Translations under genes and position numbers: made by a program
Shown: positions 16,792 to 24,742 of the stretch, piece after piece
Position numbering within the stretch: the first letter of the stretch is position 1
Layout: every line of letters begins with the position of its first letter
Assembly: GCA_910586025.1 (NCBI GenBank)
Contig: CAJUIO010000013.1
Location: 1 to 43,278, forward strand
Length of the DNA: 43,278 bases
Source: an uncultured Lachnospiraceae bacterium
Lineage (GTDB): Bacteria > Bacillota > Clostridia > Lachnospirales > Lachnospiraceae
Direction: 5' to 3'
Notes under the pieces: generated by a model
Told to the model about the DNA's origin: nothing
The model's database searches: none
What the model saw: the letters and a program-made list of their open reading frames with translations, nothing else

Positions 16792-16820
16792 TTGTCTTTA
16801 TATCACTGGTCAGTTATTAT
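16792..16820 (+). promoter_or_regulatory. Sigma-A promoter for the 16840 gene
   Basis: TTGTCT, 17-bp spacer, TATTAT; it ends 19 bp before the ATG with GAGGTG between. It places the transcript start after the longer upstream reading frame's first codon, supporting the shorter start at 16840. Confidence 0.6.
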
Positions 16821-16839
16821 ATTCTTAGAGGTGAAGACA

Positions 16840-18006
16840 ATGAAGATATTATTTTATCGCTACAACAGCATATACGAACCAGATGTAATAGATATTCTCA
16901 ATCAGCTGCACCATAATATATCCGCTATAACCGACCAGATGACCCGAGACAATGTCTCAGATGCAGAGTGTGCAGAGCTGGTCAGCGAGATATTAAAGCA
17001 AACGTCCTTTGATCTGGTCTTTACCATTAATTTCTTTCCAGTTATATCCGAAGTCTGCAATATTTTTCGCATCCCTTATTTTTCATGGATTGTGGATTGT
17101 CCGGTTATGGAACTGTATTCCCACTCCATTCAAAATCAGTGCAACCGCATCTTTCTATTTGATTATGCATTGTATGAGGAATTTTCTGCCCAAAACCCTG
17201 ACAGAATATTTTATCTTCCCCTGGGCGCTAACTATTCCAGACTGGATCCCCTGATTACATCCATTTCTGCCAGGGACAGAAAACAGTTCTCGGCAGAGGT
17301 TTCTTTTGTGGGCTCTCTTTATACGGAAAAATGTCCTTATAACCTTCTGAAAGAAGATAATACTTATTTGAAAGGTTATCTGGACGGACTGATAGAAGCT
17401 CAGCTGAAAATATATGGCTACAATTTTCTGGAGGAACACCTTACAGATAAGATCGTGGAAGAATTTCGATCCAAGGTTCCTTTCTACCATTTTCCTGAAA
17501 AGGCTGCCAGAAATGACAGAGCGGCTCTGGCACATCTCTTCCTTGGGAACAAGGTAACAGAGCAGGAGCGTCTGCGGCTTATTAAAGCCATATCTGAACG
17601 GTATCCACTTGATCTATATACCGGCAGCGATGTGAGCAGTCTCTCTCATGCCAATCATAGAGGACTGGCAAAGAGCATGTCTGAAATGCCGAAGATCTTC
17701 CATCTTTCAAAGATCAATCTGAATTTCACCTCAAAGCCCATACGAACCGGTCTGCCTCTGCGCATCTGGGATATTTTAGGCGCAGGAGGATTTCTGCTCA
17801 CAAACTATCAAAGTGAGCTTCCGGAATACTTCGAAATCGGCAAGGATCTGGAAGTCTGGACCTGTCAGGAGGAGCTTCTGGAAAAAATCGATTTTTATCT
17901 TCGCCATGATGAAGAAAGAAGACAAATTGCGGAAAATGGCTATCAAAAAGCGAAGAACAATTATTCCATGAAAGAAAAAGTGCGGCAAATGCTGACACAG
18001 CTGTAA
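16840..18006 (+). CDS. CgeB/DUF3880-like glycosyltransferase
   Basis: Product of 388 aa from ATG 16840 (ribosome-binding site GAGGTG). The frame stays open upstream to 16747, but that extension is hydrophobic, unlike any paralog, and precedes the promoter. It begins MKILFYRYNSIYEPDVI, matching the paralog at 8765-9976. Landmarks: FTINFFPVISEVC, FSWIVDCPVMEL, CNRIFLFD, FYLPLGAN, VSFVGSLYTEK, LSKINLNFTSK, GLPLRIWDILGAGGFLLTN and IAENGYQKAKNNY. It converges on the 18033 paralog with a 26-bp gap and no clear terminator. Substrate unknown. Confidence 0.87.
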   Translation: MKILFYRYNSIYEPDVIDILNQLHHNISAITDQMTRDNVSDAECAELVSEILKQTSFDLVFTINFFPVISEVCNIFRIPYFSWIVDCPVMELYSHSIQNQCNRIFLFDYALYEEFSAQNPDRIFYLPLGANYSRLDPLITSISARDRKQFSAEVSFVGSLYTEKCPYNLLKEDNTYLKGYLDGLIEAQLKIYGYNFLEEHLTDKIVEEFRSKVPFYHFPEKAARNDRAALAHLFLGNKVTEQERLRLIKAISERYPLDLYTGSDVSSLSHANHRGLAKSMSEMPKIFHLSKINLNFTSKPIRTGLPLRIWDILGAGGFLLTNYQSELPEYFEIGKDLEVWTCQEELLEKIDFYLRHDEERRQIAENGYQKAKNNYSMKEKVRQMLTQL

Positions 18007-18032
18007 TCTCTTTTATTTACCATATCAAACTG

Positions 18033-19220
18033 CTATATTGAGAAAACTATGGAAAATATCTGCCTGATCCTGTCTTCCAGTTCAAACTCCCGCTTTATTT
18101 TTTCACATCCGTTTCGGCATATTGCGGCCCGTTCCTCCTCATGACGGAGATAATAATCTGCTTTTCTGACCATATCTTCCATGTCGGAATACATAACAAG
18201 CTCCTGGCCATCTGCAAAATATTCCGCTATCTCAGGCTGATAGTTTGTCAGGCAAAATCCACCGCAGCTCAGAATATCGAAAACCCGCAAGGGAATACCA
18301 GATTCTATCAGTCGTGAAGTCACATTCAGATTGATGCGGCTATTATAAAATATAAATGGCATTTCTTCCTTGTGATCCGCATATCCTTTCCATATAATGT
18401 TCTTCCTGTTAAATCCTTCCGGAATATCAGAACCGGAGTAGACCTCTACCGCACAGAGATCACTCAAAAGTTGTAAAACTTCCTCTCGCTCTCTGTTCGT
18501 CAGCAGTAAACCGATGGCATCCGCTGCCATCTGCAAATTATCCTGATCATATAGTTTCCCTAAAGATAATCTGCACTTTTCTGCAATTTCTTCTGCCACT
18601 CTTTCATTTAAAGCTGACTTTATAAAATTTTGTCCATAAATGGCTGTCTGAGCTCTGAGAATTCCCTCCACATATCCTGTAGAATACGGTGTAAGCTCCA
18701 TATGTTTTAATCTGTTTTTGGGTTCATTATAGAGACTACCCAAAAACGAAATCTCACAGGAATATTTTTCCTTTATGTCAGGCCGTGTTTTCTGCTCTTT
18801 TTCAATATCACCTCTCAGATATCCTCTACCCGCCAGGGGAAAATGAATGCAATTCTGAGCTCCTCTCTCTCTGAGCCTCTCCGTATATACTCTGTCAAAG
18901 CAAAATATATAATTACAGGAATTCCTCAATGTCTCGGACCGCATGGTATAGACAGGACAGTCGTAGATCCATGCTATATACGGAATACCTCTCACTTGGC
19001 ACAACACTGACAGGAGCGGAAAAAAGTCATAACTGAAAACCGCATCTATTCTTTCTCGTACAGCCAAATTAATAATATCCTGTGCAAACTCCCCATCTGC
19101 ATGATAATCCTTCATAGGCTTATTATAGAGTATATAGGATACCCCTATATTTTTCAATGTTTCAACGAATCCCGTATCTGCCACATTCCAACAATATATC
19201 AAGAGTGTGGGAAATTTCAT
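18033..19220 (-). CDS. CgeB/DUF3880-like glycosyltransferase next to flagellin
   Basis: Product of 395 aa from ATG 19220 (GGAGGAAG 4 nt upstream). A longer frame continues into the flagellin gene but is only the out-of-frame shadow of it. Landmarks: DAVFSYDFFPLLSVLC, YIAWIYDCPVYT, CNYIFCFDRVY, FPLAGRG, ISFLGSLYNE, NSRINLNVTSRLIESGIPLR, DILSCGGFCLTN and ICRNGCEKIKREFE. It lies directly downstream of hag on the same strand, behind the hag terminator and a second hairpin, so expression by read-through from the sigma-28 promoter is likely (inference). This is the best candidate in the window for a dedicated flagellin glycosyltransferase. Confidence 0.85.
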   Translation of the reverse strand: MKFPTLLIYCWNVADTGFVETLKNIGVSYILYNKPMKDYHADGEFAQDIINLAVRERIDAVFSYDFFPLLSVLCQVRGIPYIAWIYDCPVYTMRSETLRNSCNYIFCFDRVYTERLRERGAQNCIHFPLAGRGYLRGDIEKEQKTRPDIKEKYSCEISFLGSLYNEPKNRLKHMELTPYSTGYVEGILRAQTAIYGQNFIKSALNERVAEEIAEKCRLSLGKLYDQDNLQMAADAIGLLLTNREREEVLQLLSDLCAVEVYSGSDIPEGFNRKNIIWKGYADHKEEMPFIFYNSRINLNVTSRLIESGIPLRVFDILSCGGFCLTNYQPEIAEYFADGQELVMYSDMEDMVRKADYYLRHEEERAAICRNGCEKIKREFELEDRIRQIFSIVFSI

Positions 19221-19242
19221 CTTACTTCCTCCATGAAGATTT

Positions 19243-19266
19243 TTTATATGCGGATTTGCATATAAA
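19243..19266 (-). other. Hairpin between hag terminator and the downstream glycosyltransferase
   Basis: Minus strand TTTATATGC, loop AAATCC, GCATATAAA: nine pairs, immediately after the hag terminator and about 10 nt before the GGAGGAAG of the next gene. It is followed by A residues, so it is not a minus-strand terminator; it could stabilise a processed 5' end or limit ribosome access. Confidence 0.45.
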
Positions 19267-19298
19267 GAAAAAGGGTTAACTGATGTTAACCCTTTTTC
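19267..19298 (-). terminator. hag rho-independent terminator
   Basis: Perfect 14-bp stem (GAAAAAGGGTTAAC / GTTAACCCTTTTTC) with a 4-nt loop, 22 bp after the flagellin stop, ending in a T-rich run on the minus strand (CTTTTTCTTT). Confidence 0.88.
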
Positions 19299-19320
19299 CA
19301 TCGGTAGTTTTACTTTAACA

Positions 19321-20139
19321 TTACTGAAGTAAGGACAATACACCCTGATTAGCCTGGTTAGACTGTGCCAACATTGCCTGACCTGCCTGAGCAAGAATCT
19401 GGTTGTTAGAGTACTTAACCATCTCAGTTGCCATATCCGTATCACGGATAGCGCTCTCTGCTGCCGTTGTGTTCTCAACAATATTGTCCAGGTTGTTGAT
19501 CGTATGCTCTAACCTGTTCTGAACAGCACCAAGATCCGCACGCATCTTGTTAACACTTGTCAAAGCTGTCTTAATACTGCTGATAGCACCTGTAGCGGCA
19601 CTCTGACTTGCAGTACCTATACCACTAACACCAATAATAGATGCAGAAATACCAGAGATATTAACTGTGATCATGTTAGTACTGCTGTTCTCAGAACCAA
19701 CCTGCAGATTCTTACCTGTGAACGAACCATCCAACAAGGACTGCTCATTGAAAGTTGTGGAAGTTGCCACACGATTAATCTCAGAAATAAGATTCTGAAC
19801 CTCAGCGTTAATATAGCTCTGATCCTCTGTCTGATTGGTGCCGTTTGCAGCCTTAACTGCCAGCTCGTTCATTCTCTGAAGCATATCATGAACTTCGTTG
19901 ATAGCACCTTCAGCTGTCTGCACTGCAGAAATACCATCCTGTGCGTTCAGGGAAGCCTGAGTAAGACCTCTGATCTGACGTCTCATCTTCTCGGAAATTG
20001 CAAGTCCTGCTGCATCATCTGCCGCACGGTTTACTTTGTAACCGGAAGATAACTTCTCTGTTGACTTAGCCTGTGTCTTGGTTGTCAGTCCTAACATTCT
20101 GTTAGAGTTCATTGCTGTAAGATTGTGCTGTACTACCAT
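19321..20139 (-). CDS. hag: Flagellin (filament protein)
   Basis: Product of 272 aa, the secreted filament subunit. N-terminal D0/D1: MVVQHNLTAMNSNR, LSSGYKVNRAADDAAGLAIS, LNAQDGISAVQTAEGA and LQRMNELAVKAANGTN, the region that in related flagellins contacts TLR5. C-terminal D1/D0: LGAVQNRLEHTINNL through the end ...GVLSLLQ. The central part is very short and Ser/Thr-rich (SFTGKN... to about residue 190), so there is little D2/D3; such exposed Ser/Thr are the usual O-glycosylation sites in flagellins, but none can be called from sequence. Ribosome-binding site AAGGAGGAA. Sigma-28 promoter at 20292-20318, a long leader with CsrA-type sites, and a strong terminator. Only one flagellin gene is present in the window. 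Confidence 0.98.
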   Translation of the reverse strand: MVVQHNLTAMNSNRMLGLTTKTQAKSTEKLSSGYKVNRAADDAAGLAISEKMRRQIRGLTQASLNAQDGISAVQTAEGAINEVHDMLQRMNELAVKAANGTNQTEDQSYINAEVQNLISEINRVATSTTFNEQSLLDGSFTGKNLQVGSENSSTNMITVNISGISASIIGVSGIGTASQSAATGAISSIKTALTSVNKMRADLGAVQNRLEHTINNLDNIVENTTAAESAIRDTDMATEMVKYSNNQILAQAGQAMLAQSNQANQGVLSLLQ

Positions 20140-20146
20140 TTTTTAT

Positions 20147-20179
20147 TCCTCCTTGAATTTAAGGCCGCTTCCTTGCGGC
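20147..20179 (-). promoter_or_regulatory. Predicted CsrA-binding hairpin and Shine-Dalgarno site in hag leader
   Basis: On the transcript, GCCGCAAGGAAGCGGC (20164-20179) folds as a 5-bp GC stem with GGA in a 6-nt loop, the canonical CsrA target. Just downstream the Shine-Dalgarno AAGGAGGAA (20147-20155) carries further GGA triplets. In Bacillus subtilis CsrA represses hag through two such leader sites and FliW relieves this; csrA and fliW are both present at 27553-28236. Additional GGA triplets lie upstream in the leader. Confidence 0.75.
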
Positions 20180-20291
20180 TCATTTTTTTGTAGCAATGGT
20201 TCCTGCAAGCCGTACGTCCTTCCAAGAGCCATCACTCTGCTATAAGCTCGAAACTCATTGCAAAAGCAATTTGTTCCTTTACTTGTATTAT

Positions 20292-20318
20292 ATATCGGAC
20301 GTTTGCCCCGATACTTAA
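20292..20318 (-). promoter_or_regulatory. Sigma-28 (SigD/FliA) promoter of hag
   Basis: Minus strand TTAAGTAT, 11 bp, TCCGATAT; compare the consensus TAAAGTTT-N11-GCCGATAA. It predicts a leader of about 145 nt. Confidence 0.85.
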
Positions 20319-20336
20319 TACCCTTTTTTAAATTTT

Positions 20337-20804
20337 TTATTTCTTTTGATCCAATAATTGAGACGACACGCCATTGCTCATACTTTTGTAATATCCATAA
20401 GCCGCCTTGGAAACCTGCCTGCTCTGACGGAGCTGTCCCCTCTCCCTGGCAAAATAGTTCTCAATCATTCCTTTATTTCTTGCCTCCTGTGCCTGTATGG
20501 AAACACTTTTCTCAGTGATCCCGGAAATAAGCTCCTGCATCTGCCCAATCTGCGCTTTATATTGATCCTTCTGCGTCAGAAGCTGCTCCTTAATCCTCTC
20601 ATATAAGGTTTCAAAGCCGTCATCCAACTGTACCAGCTTTTGAATCAATCCATCCTTCAACTCCATGTTTGCATCAAGCTCCTCAAGAGAAATACTCTCT
20701 TGCCTCAGCAGATTTTCCTGATCACTATTATATTGCATAATCTCATCCAGGACTTTCGACTTTTTCTTAAGACTATCCGTCAATATCTCCAGATAATTTT
20801 CCAT
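20337..20804 (-). CDS. FliT-like flagellar chaperone
   Basis: Product of 155 aa, helical coiled-coil throughout, with no catalytic motif. It follows fliS directly: its ATG overlaps the fliS stop (TGATG). In this position flagellar clusters carry FliT/FlgN-type chaperones that bind the cap protein FliD or hook-associated proteins before export. Landmarks are ENYLEILTDSLKKKSKVLDEI at the start and FARERGQLRQSRQVSKAAYGYY near the end. A GTG one codon upstream is the alternative start. Assignment to FliT rests on position and fold, since coiled-coil chaperones diverge too fast for motif identification. No terminator is visible after it, so some read-through into hag is possible. Confidence 0.7.
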   Translation of the reverse strand: MENYLEILTDSLKKKSKVLDEIMQYNSDQENLLRQESISLEELDANMELKDGLIQKLVQLDDGFETLYERIKEQLLTQKDQYKAQIGQMQELISGITEKSVSIQAQEARNKGMIENYFARERGQLRQSRQVSKAAYGYYKSMSNGVSSQLLDQKK

Positions 20805-21190
20805 CACAGATTTCCCTTCTCCCGGTTAATTCTCATAACTTCCTTCCAGGTATCTCTGATTGAATGCAGATGCTCATTGATCTCATTTAAGATCTCCACA
20901 TCCTTCTTCACATTCGCCTGCACCAGACGTCTGTCAAGATACTCATACATTCGATCAAAATGCTTTGCCACCGGATACTTCATGTCAAGAGTGTTTCTGA
21001 GATAACGCAGGATATTACCAACCTTTATAATATTGGTATGTGCCTTGGGTACATCCTTCTGCTCTACCGCATTGATTGCAATATTACAGAACTTAATCGC
21101 TCCTTCATAGAGCATGAGGGTCAATTCTGCCGGCGAGGCAGTCATTACCTTATTATTACTGTATTGTGCATAAGCATTTGGCAGTGCCAT
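20804..21190 (-). CDS. fliS: Flagellin-specific export chaperone FliS
   Basis: Product of 128 aa, the usual FliS length. Recognisable landmarks are AYAQYSNNKVMTASPAELTL, MLYEGAIKFCNIA, and the C-terminal EYLDRRLVQANVKKD / EILNEINEHLHSIRDTWKE helices. FliS binds the C-terminal D0 of flagellin in the cytoplasm to prevent early polymerisation, and in Firmicutes also interacts with FliW. The Shine-Dalgarno sequence (GGAGG) lies within the last codons of fliD, 4 nt before it, so the two are coupled. Confidence 0.96.
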   Translation of the reverse strand: MALPNAYAQYSNNKVMTASPAELTLMLYEGAIKFCNIAINAVEQKDVPKAHTNIIKVGNILRYLRNTLDMKYPVAKHFDRMYEYLDRRLVQANVKKDVEILNEINEHLHSIRDTWKEVMRINREKGNL

Positions 21191-21194
21191 ATCA

Positions 21195-23309
21195 TCAGCC
21201 TCCTAATAAACTGGTCACCGCACTTGCGTTGGACTGCATCTTGGCAAGCGCCGTTTCCATTTTGCTGAACTTAGCATACCACTTATTCTCGTATTCTGTC
21301 AACTTAACTTCCAATTCCGCAATCTTACTCTTATAGCTGTCATAATCCGACTTCATCTTCTTGTCATCATAGAAGTTTCCAAAGGAACGATATCCGTCTA
21401 CGGATTTGGACATTTCAAACATCTTGTCATACAGGTTTTTGGACAATCCTGAGAAGAACGAAATAACCGTATCAGGATCATTTGCAATCATGCCCTTGAG
21501 CTTATCTTCCTTGTTAGCCGTGCTGTCGTCATCCGGATCACCGTCAATATGATAAGCATGCTTCTCATTGTCAGGAGCATTAAAATAACCCAGAGTGTCA
21601 ATACCAAAATCTGACAAATACATCTTCTTTCCATTAACTTCCACACCCGCTGACATTATCATCTGAAGAGCGGAGTTCACTGTAGAAAGATTATCATCCC
21701 GACGCAGGATGGAATCCTTAATTTTTTCCTCCCACTTCTCCACTTCCTTCTCGGACATGGCTTCCTTTTCCTCGTCAGTGAGCGGCTCATATCCCTTTGC
21801 GGAATCCGCATTATACAGCTTATCCATCTCATTGACGATCTCATTATAGGCTTTCAGGAAATCCTTCACCATGTCATAGATACCATCAGTATCCTGCTCC
21901 GTGGTTACAGTGATTGTTTCTCCCTTAGTCTCATTCAAAGCGGTGAATGTCAAACCGTTGATCTCAAAGGTATTGTTGGAGTTCTCATACTTGGCTCCGT
22001 TCAGCACGATAACCGCATCCTCTCCGGCAACCTTGCTGGCATTTCCCTTAAGATCCGCATAACCATTCGCTTTTGCCTGTGCCGCATATTCCGCCTTGGC
22101 GTAATATCTGTCCTCCACCTCTCCCTGAAGCTTTGAGGTTGCAGCAGCGCTGTAAGTTCCGTCCCCGTTATCTGTGACATTTATATACGTCTCAATATCC
22201 GCTATTTGATCGTCATACTTTTTAACATTTTCTTCATGAGCCGCAAGATCGGTGGCATCTGCATGCTTCTCTTCAAGTTCGCTGGCTTCCTTCTTGAGAT
22301 CCGCAAGTTTTTCCTCTGCCGCCCTCTTTGCGTCAGGATCCGTAATCTTTGCAATATCCTCTTCCTGCTTTTTGATCTCTTCATTCTTAGCATCCAGAGC
22401 CGTCTTATAGCTGTCTGCCGATCCAAGCGTTGTTCCTTTATACTTATCTTTGATACCGTCTATAGCATCATTCGCCGCCTTCCTGGCATCCACAAGACTC
22501 TTGTACTGATCCAGATAGGCGTTAGTTCTTGAAGTAATATCCGCGTTAATAAATCCCTGCATATTAGCCAGGGTTGCCGCTCTGTCACCCGACACATAAT
22601 ACCCGGCATATTCTTCATATTCGTTCAAAGCAGCAGGATCCTTTGTCAGATCTGTCTGGATACCAAGAGCGCTCAACGCATTGGCACCGTTGCCATCCAA
22701 AGCCGTTATGCTGAAATCATTATCCTTTCCGGATTCCGGAGAACTGATATTGAACCTCTGCCACTTTGCGTCAAAGCTTGCATTGAGTCCAACACTTTTA
22801 ATCTGTGTAAGCACATCAGAGATCGTGGTATCACCCGTTATCTCGATGTCAACAGACTTATTCCCTGTCTTGATATTGATTGTGCCTGTAGCTCCTGCGG
22901 CAAGACCCATACCGTCAATATCGCTGAGCTTGGATAACGCCGTCAGTTCTTTTCCGTCTTTTCCTTTAATGGCAGCGCCGGTCAGATAACCCGTCTTGGC
23001 CAGTTTTTCAATTTCCAGTGACTGTACGCCGTTCACCGCATCAGCACCGGTAATCACACTTACGGCACTGCTGTTGGAAACCTTGGTAACCTTCTTGCTG
23101 TATGCATCCCTGTAACGCATATTATTGATGTATTTCGTCTGGAGCTTTTTCAGCTTATCGTTCAGCTCCTTCCACGCTTCCTGTTTCCAGTCCAGCCTGG
23201 TCTGCGCCTTTTTCTGTTTATCGACCTTGGTCCGCTTTGCAGCAACCAACTCCTGTATAATACTCTCCGTATCGAGACCGGACATCATTCCCGTCATACG
23301 TAATGGCAT
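21195..23309 (-). CDS. fliD: Flagellar filament cap protein FliD
   Basis: Product of 704 aa. The N-terminus (MPLRMTGMMSGLDTESIIQE, VDKQKKAQTRLDWKQEAWKEL) and C-terminus (AELEVKLTEYENKWYAKFSKMETALAKMQ, SNASAVTSLLGG) are diagnostic for FliD, the secreted cap that folds flagellin at the filament tip and serves as a host adhesin in some species. It is longer than the roughly 500 aa of many FliD proteins because of a highly charged, coiled-coil-like insertion at about residues 265-375 (stretches such as KKQEEDIAKI and KKEASELEEKHAD). Ribosome-binding site GGAGGT. It follows flaG in an operon driven by the sigma-28 promoter at 23829. Confidence 0.96.
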   Translation of the reverse strand: MPLRMTGMMSGLDTESIIQELVAAKRTKVDKQKKAQTRLDWKQEAWKELNDKLKKLQTKYINNMRYRDAYSKKVTKVSNSSAVSVITGADAVNGVQSLEIEKLAKTGYLTGAAIKGKDGKELTALSKLSDIDGMGLAAGATGTINIKTGNKSVDIEITGDTTISDVLTQIKSVGLNASFDAKWQRFNISSPESGKDNDFSITALDGNGANALSALGIQTDLTKDPAALNEYEEYAGYYVSGDRAATLANMQGFINADITSRTNAYLDQYKSLVDARKAANDAIDGIKDKYKGTTLGSADSYKTALDAKNEEIKKQEEDIAKITDPDAKRAAEEKLADLKKEASELEEKHADATDLAAHEENVKKYDDQIADIETYINVTDNGDGTYSAAATSKLQGEVEDRYYAKAEYAAQAKANGYADLKGNASKVAGEDAVIVLNGAKYENSNNTFEINGLTFTALNETKGETITVTTEQDTDGIYDMVKDFLKAYNEIVNEMDKLYNADSAKGYEPLTDEEKEAMSEKEVEKWEEKIKDSILRRDDNLSTVNSALQMIMSAGVEVNGKKMYLSDFGIDTLGYFNAPDNEKHAYHIDGDPDDDSTANKEDKLKGMIANDPDTVISFFSGLSKNLYDKMFEMSKSVDGYRSFGNFYDDKKMKSDYDSYKSKIAELEVKLTEYENKWYAKFSKMETALAKMQSNASAVTSLLGG

Positions 23310-23323
23310 ATTATAATTACCTC

Positions 23324-23764
23324 CTATCTTCTCTCATCAATCAAAATACCGGCAAGCTCCCAAACCTTTGCAATCATATCCAGGGTTTTCTCCGGAGGCA
23401 CTTCCTTGATGACTTCCTTGGTATCCTTATCAATAATCTTGATCGTCACCCTGTTTGTCTTCTCATGGATACCGAAGACTGCCTCTGAATTGACCATGTT
23501 CTTGTTCAATTGTTCGACCGCTTTCCTGATTTGCTCGTGAGTTGCCTGCTGTTCCTTGGCTCCATTATTAAATCCGCCGTCCTGGCCGCTCTGGCCGTCC
23601 TGCTTCTCCACTCCTGCCACCTTGGCAGTTGTCGCATCATATGTAGCCGCCTGCTCTGATGTAGCAACTTCCGTGTTCTCTACAGCTGGTTTCTGTACAG
23701 GCTTAGCCTGCGGTGTTGTCTGCGCCTGAAATGTCATGGCGCTGCCTAATGGTTCTATTGCCAT
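23324..23764 (-). CDS. flaG: Flagellar protein FlaG
   Basis: Product of 146 aa from ATG 23764, which is 8 nt from GGAGG; a GTG three codons upstream lies inside the Shine-Dalgarno sequence and is unlikely. The C-terminal domain is typical of FlaG/YvyC: VTIKIIDKDTKEVIKEVPPE followed by KTLDMIAKVWELAGILIDER. The N-terminal half is low-complexity (Gln/Ala/Thr/Val-rich). FlaG is found next to fliD in many bacteria and affects filament length. First gene of flaG-fliD-fliS-fliT. Confidence 0.93.
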   Translation of the reverse strand: MAIEPLGSAMTFQAQTTPQAKPVQKPAVENTEVATSEQAATYDATTAKVAGVEKQDGQSGQDGGFNNGAKEQQATHEQIRKAVEQLNKNMVNSEAVFGIHEKTNRVTIKIIDKDTKEVIKEVPPEKTLDMIAKVWELAGILIDERR

Positions 23765-23828
23765 TATGATCACCTCCGTGTGATATTTGAAATTTTTAGA
23801 CTCAAAGTCTCTATGTCTTCTTTAGTTT

Positions 23829-23855
23829 ATATCGGATAAAATAGAGAATTATTTA
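23829..23855 (-). promoter_or_regulatory. Sigma-28 promoter of the flaG-fliD-fliS operon
   Basis: Minus strand TAAATAAT, 11 bp, TCCGATAT, about 65 bp upstream of the flaG ATG. The -10 octamer is identical to those of hag and flgM. Confidence 0.85.
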
Positions 23856-23878
23856 GAGATAAGCCTGAACAAATTATA

Positions 23879-24742
23879 TCAAACACCGTCTTTTGCAATG
23901 ACAAATACAGCATGATCTCCATATCCTTTTTTGTTGAGTTCCTCCGTCAGGGACTTAAACTCAACAAGCTCCTGCATACTGAATTCATTCCTGATCAGCA
24001 TATCATCATGTTTTACATACGGTATTCCTTTCCGGTATAGCAGACTGGAAGTAAACTGCTTATCTCCCGAATTGAAAATAACGTTTTCTATCCTCATACC
24101 GGTCCGGGCACAGAGACATTCCATGCTTTTCACTGAATGAAGAAACAAATGTCTGGGTGCATCCCATTGATACCAATACACTCCAAAAACATCATATGCC
24201 GCATTCGGGAAAACCGGCATGGTAATCAGGCATGTCCCCTGCGGATCCAGTAATCTATCTATACTCCGCAATACCTCATAAGGATCACTCATATGCTCAA
24301 AGGAGTCATGCAAACGTATCAGATCAAAACATCCCCTTATTTCATGTATCGTACATTTCTTTATATGAATGCAAGATCCATAGGAAATATCATCTTCAAT
24401 GAAAGGGTCGCACCCAAGCAGATTTACATGTCCTTCCGCATATTTTTCAACCAGCCAGCTGCCTGCGCCACATCCCACATCCAGGATTCTCTTTTCTATC
24501 CTTTTTGAAGCAACCGGCTCCTGTACCTGCGGCTTTTCAAAGCTGTAATAGTCTCTACCGTAAAAATCTCCCAGGTTCTCCGGTATTTCAAGTATCTGCA
24601 GACATTGGCATTTATCACATTCAAAATATGTGAATTCCTGACCTGTCCCAAAAAACATTTCTCTCACTCGATATATCTTGTGCTCTGCCTCATCCCCACA
24701 GATCCTGCATTTACAGTACAAAACATTTTGATCTTTTTTCAT
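23879..24742 (-). CDS. Class I SAM methyltransferase, zinc-ribbon-type N-terminus (copy B)
   Basis: Product of 287 aa. The N-terminus has cysteines arranged CKCRICGDE ... ECDKCQC, a likely zinc-binding ribbon, followed by a class I methyltransferase: motif I ILDVGCGAGSWL, NLLGCDPFI, and LIRLHDSFEHMSDP (Methyltransf_23-like). WYQWDAPRHLFLHSV is the conserved segment typical of this family in sugar and flagellar loci. The ATG overlaps the stop of the upstream paralog (TGATG). The first third is encoded by a block identical to the paralog. It sits between csrA and flaG in the flagellar region, so methylation of a flagellin glycan or flagellin itself is a reasonable inference. Confidence 0.85.
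   Translation of the reverse strand: MKKDQNVLYCKCRICGDEAEHKIYRVREMFFGTGQEFTYFECDKCQCLQILEIPENLGDFYGRDYYSFEKPQVQEPVASKRIEKRILDVGCGAGSWLVEKYAEGHVNLLGCDPFIEDDISYGSCIHIKKCTIHEIRGCFDLIRLHDSFEHMSDPYEVLRSIDRLLDPQGTCLITMPVFPNAAYDVFGVYWYQWDAPRHLFLHSVKSMECLCARTGMRIENVIFNSGDKQFTSSLLYRKGIPYVKHDDMLIRNEFSMQELVEFKSLTEELNKKGYGDHAVFVIAKDGV
24561..24712. repeat. 152-bp direct repeat, copy 1 (in methyltransferase B)
   Basis: Identical base for base to 25433-25584 (offset 872 bp). It encodes the cysteine-rich N-terminal module of both methyltransferases (to the DFYG segment); sequence on either side diverges. Confidence 0.9.

Noticed and set aside
19221..19481. Upstream extension of the 18033 glycosyltransferase into hag
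   Set aside because: The extension is flagellin sequence read in another frame and crosses the hag terminator; a good Shine-Dalgarno sequence precedes ATG 19220.
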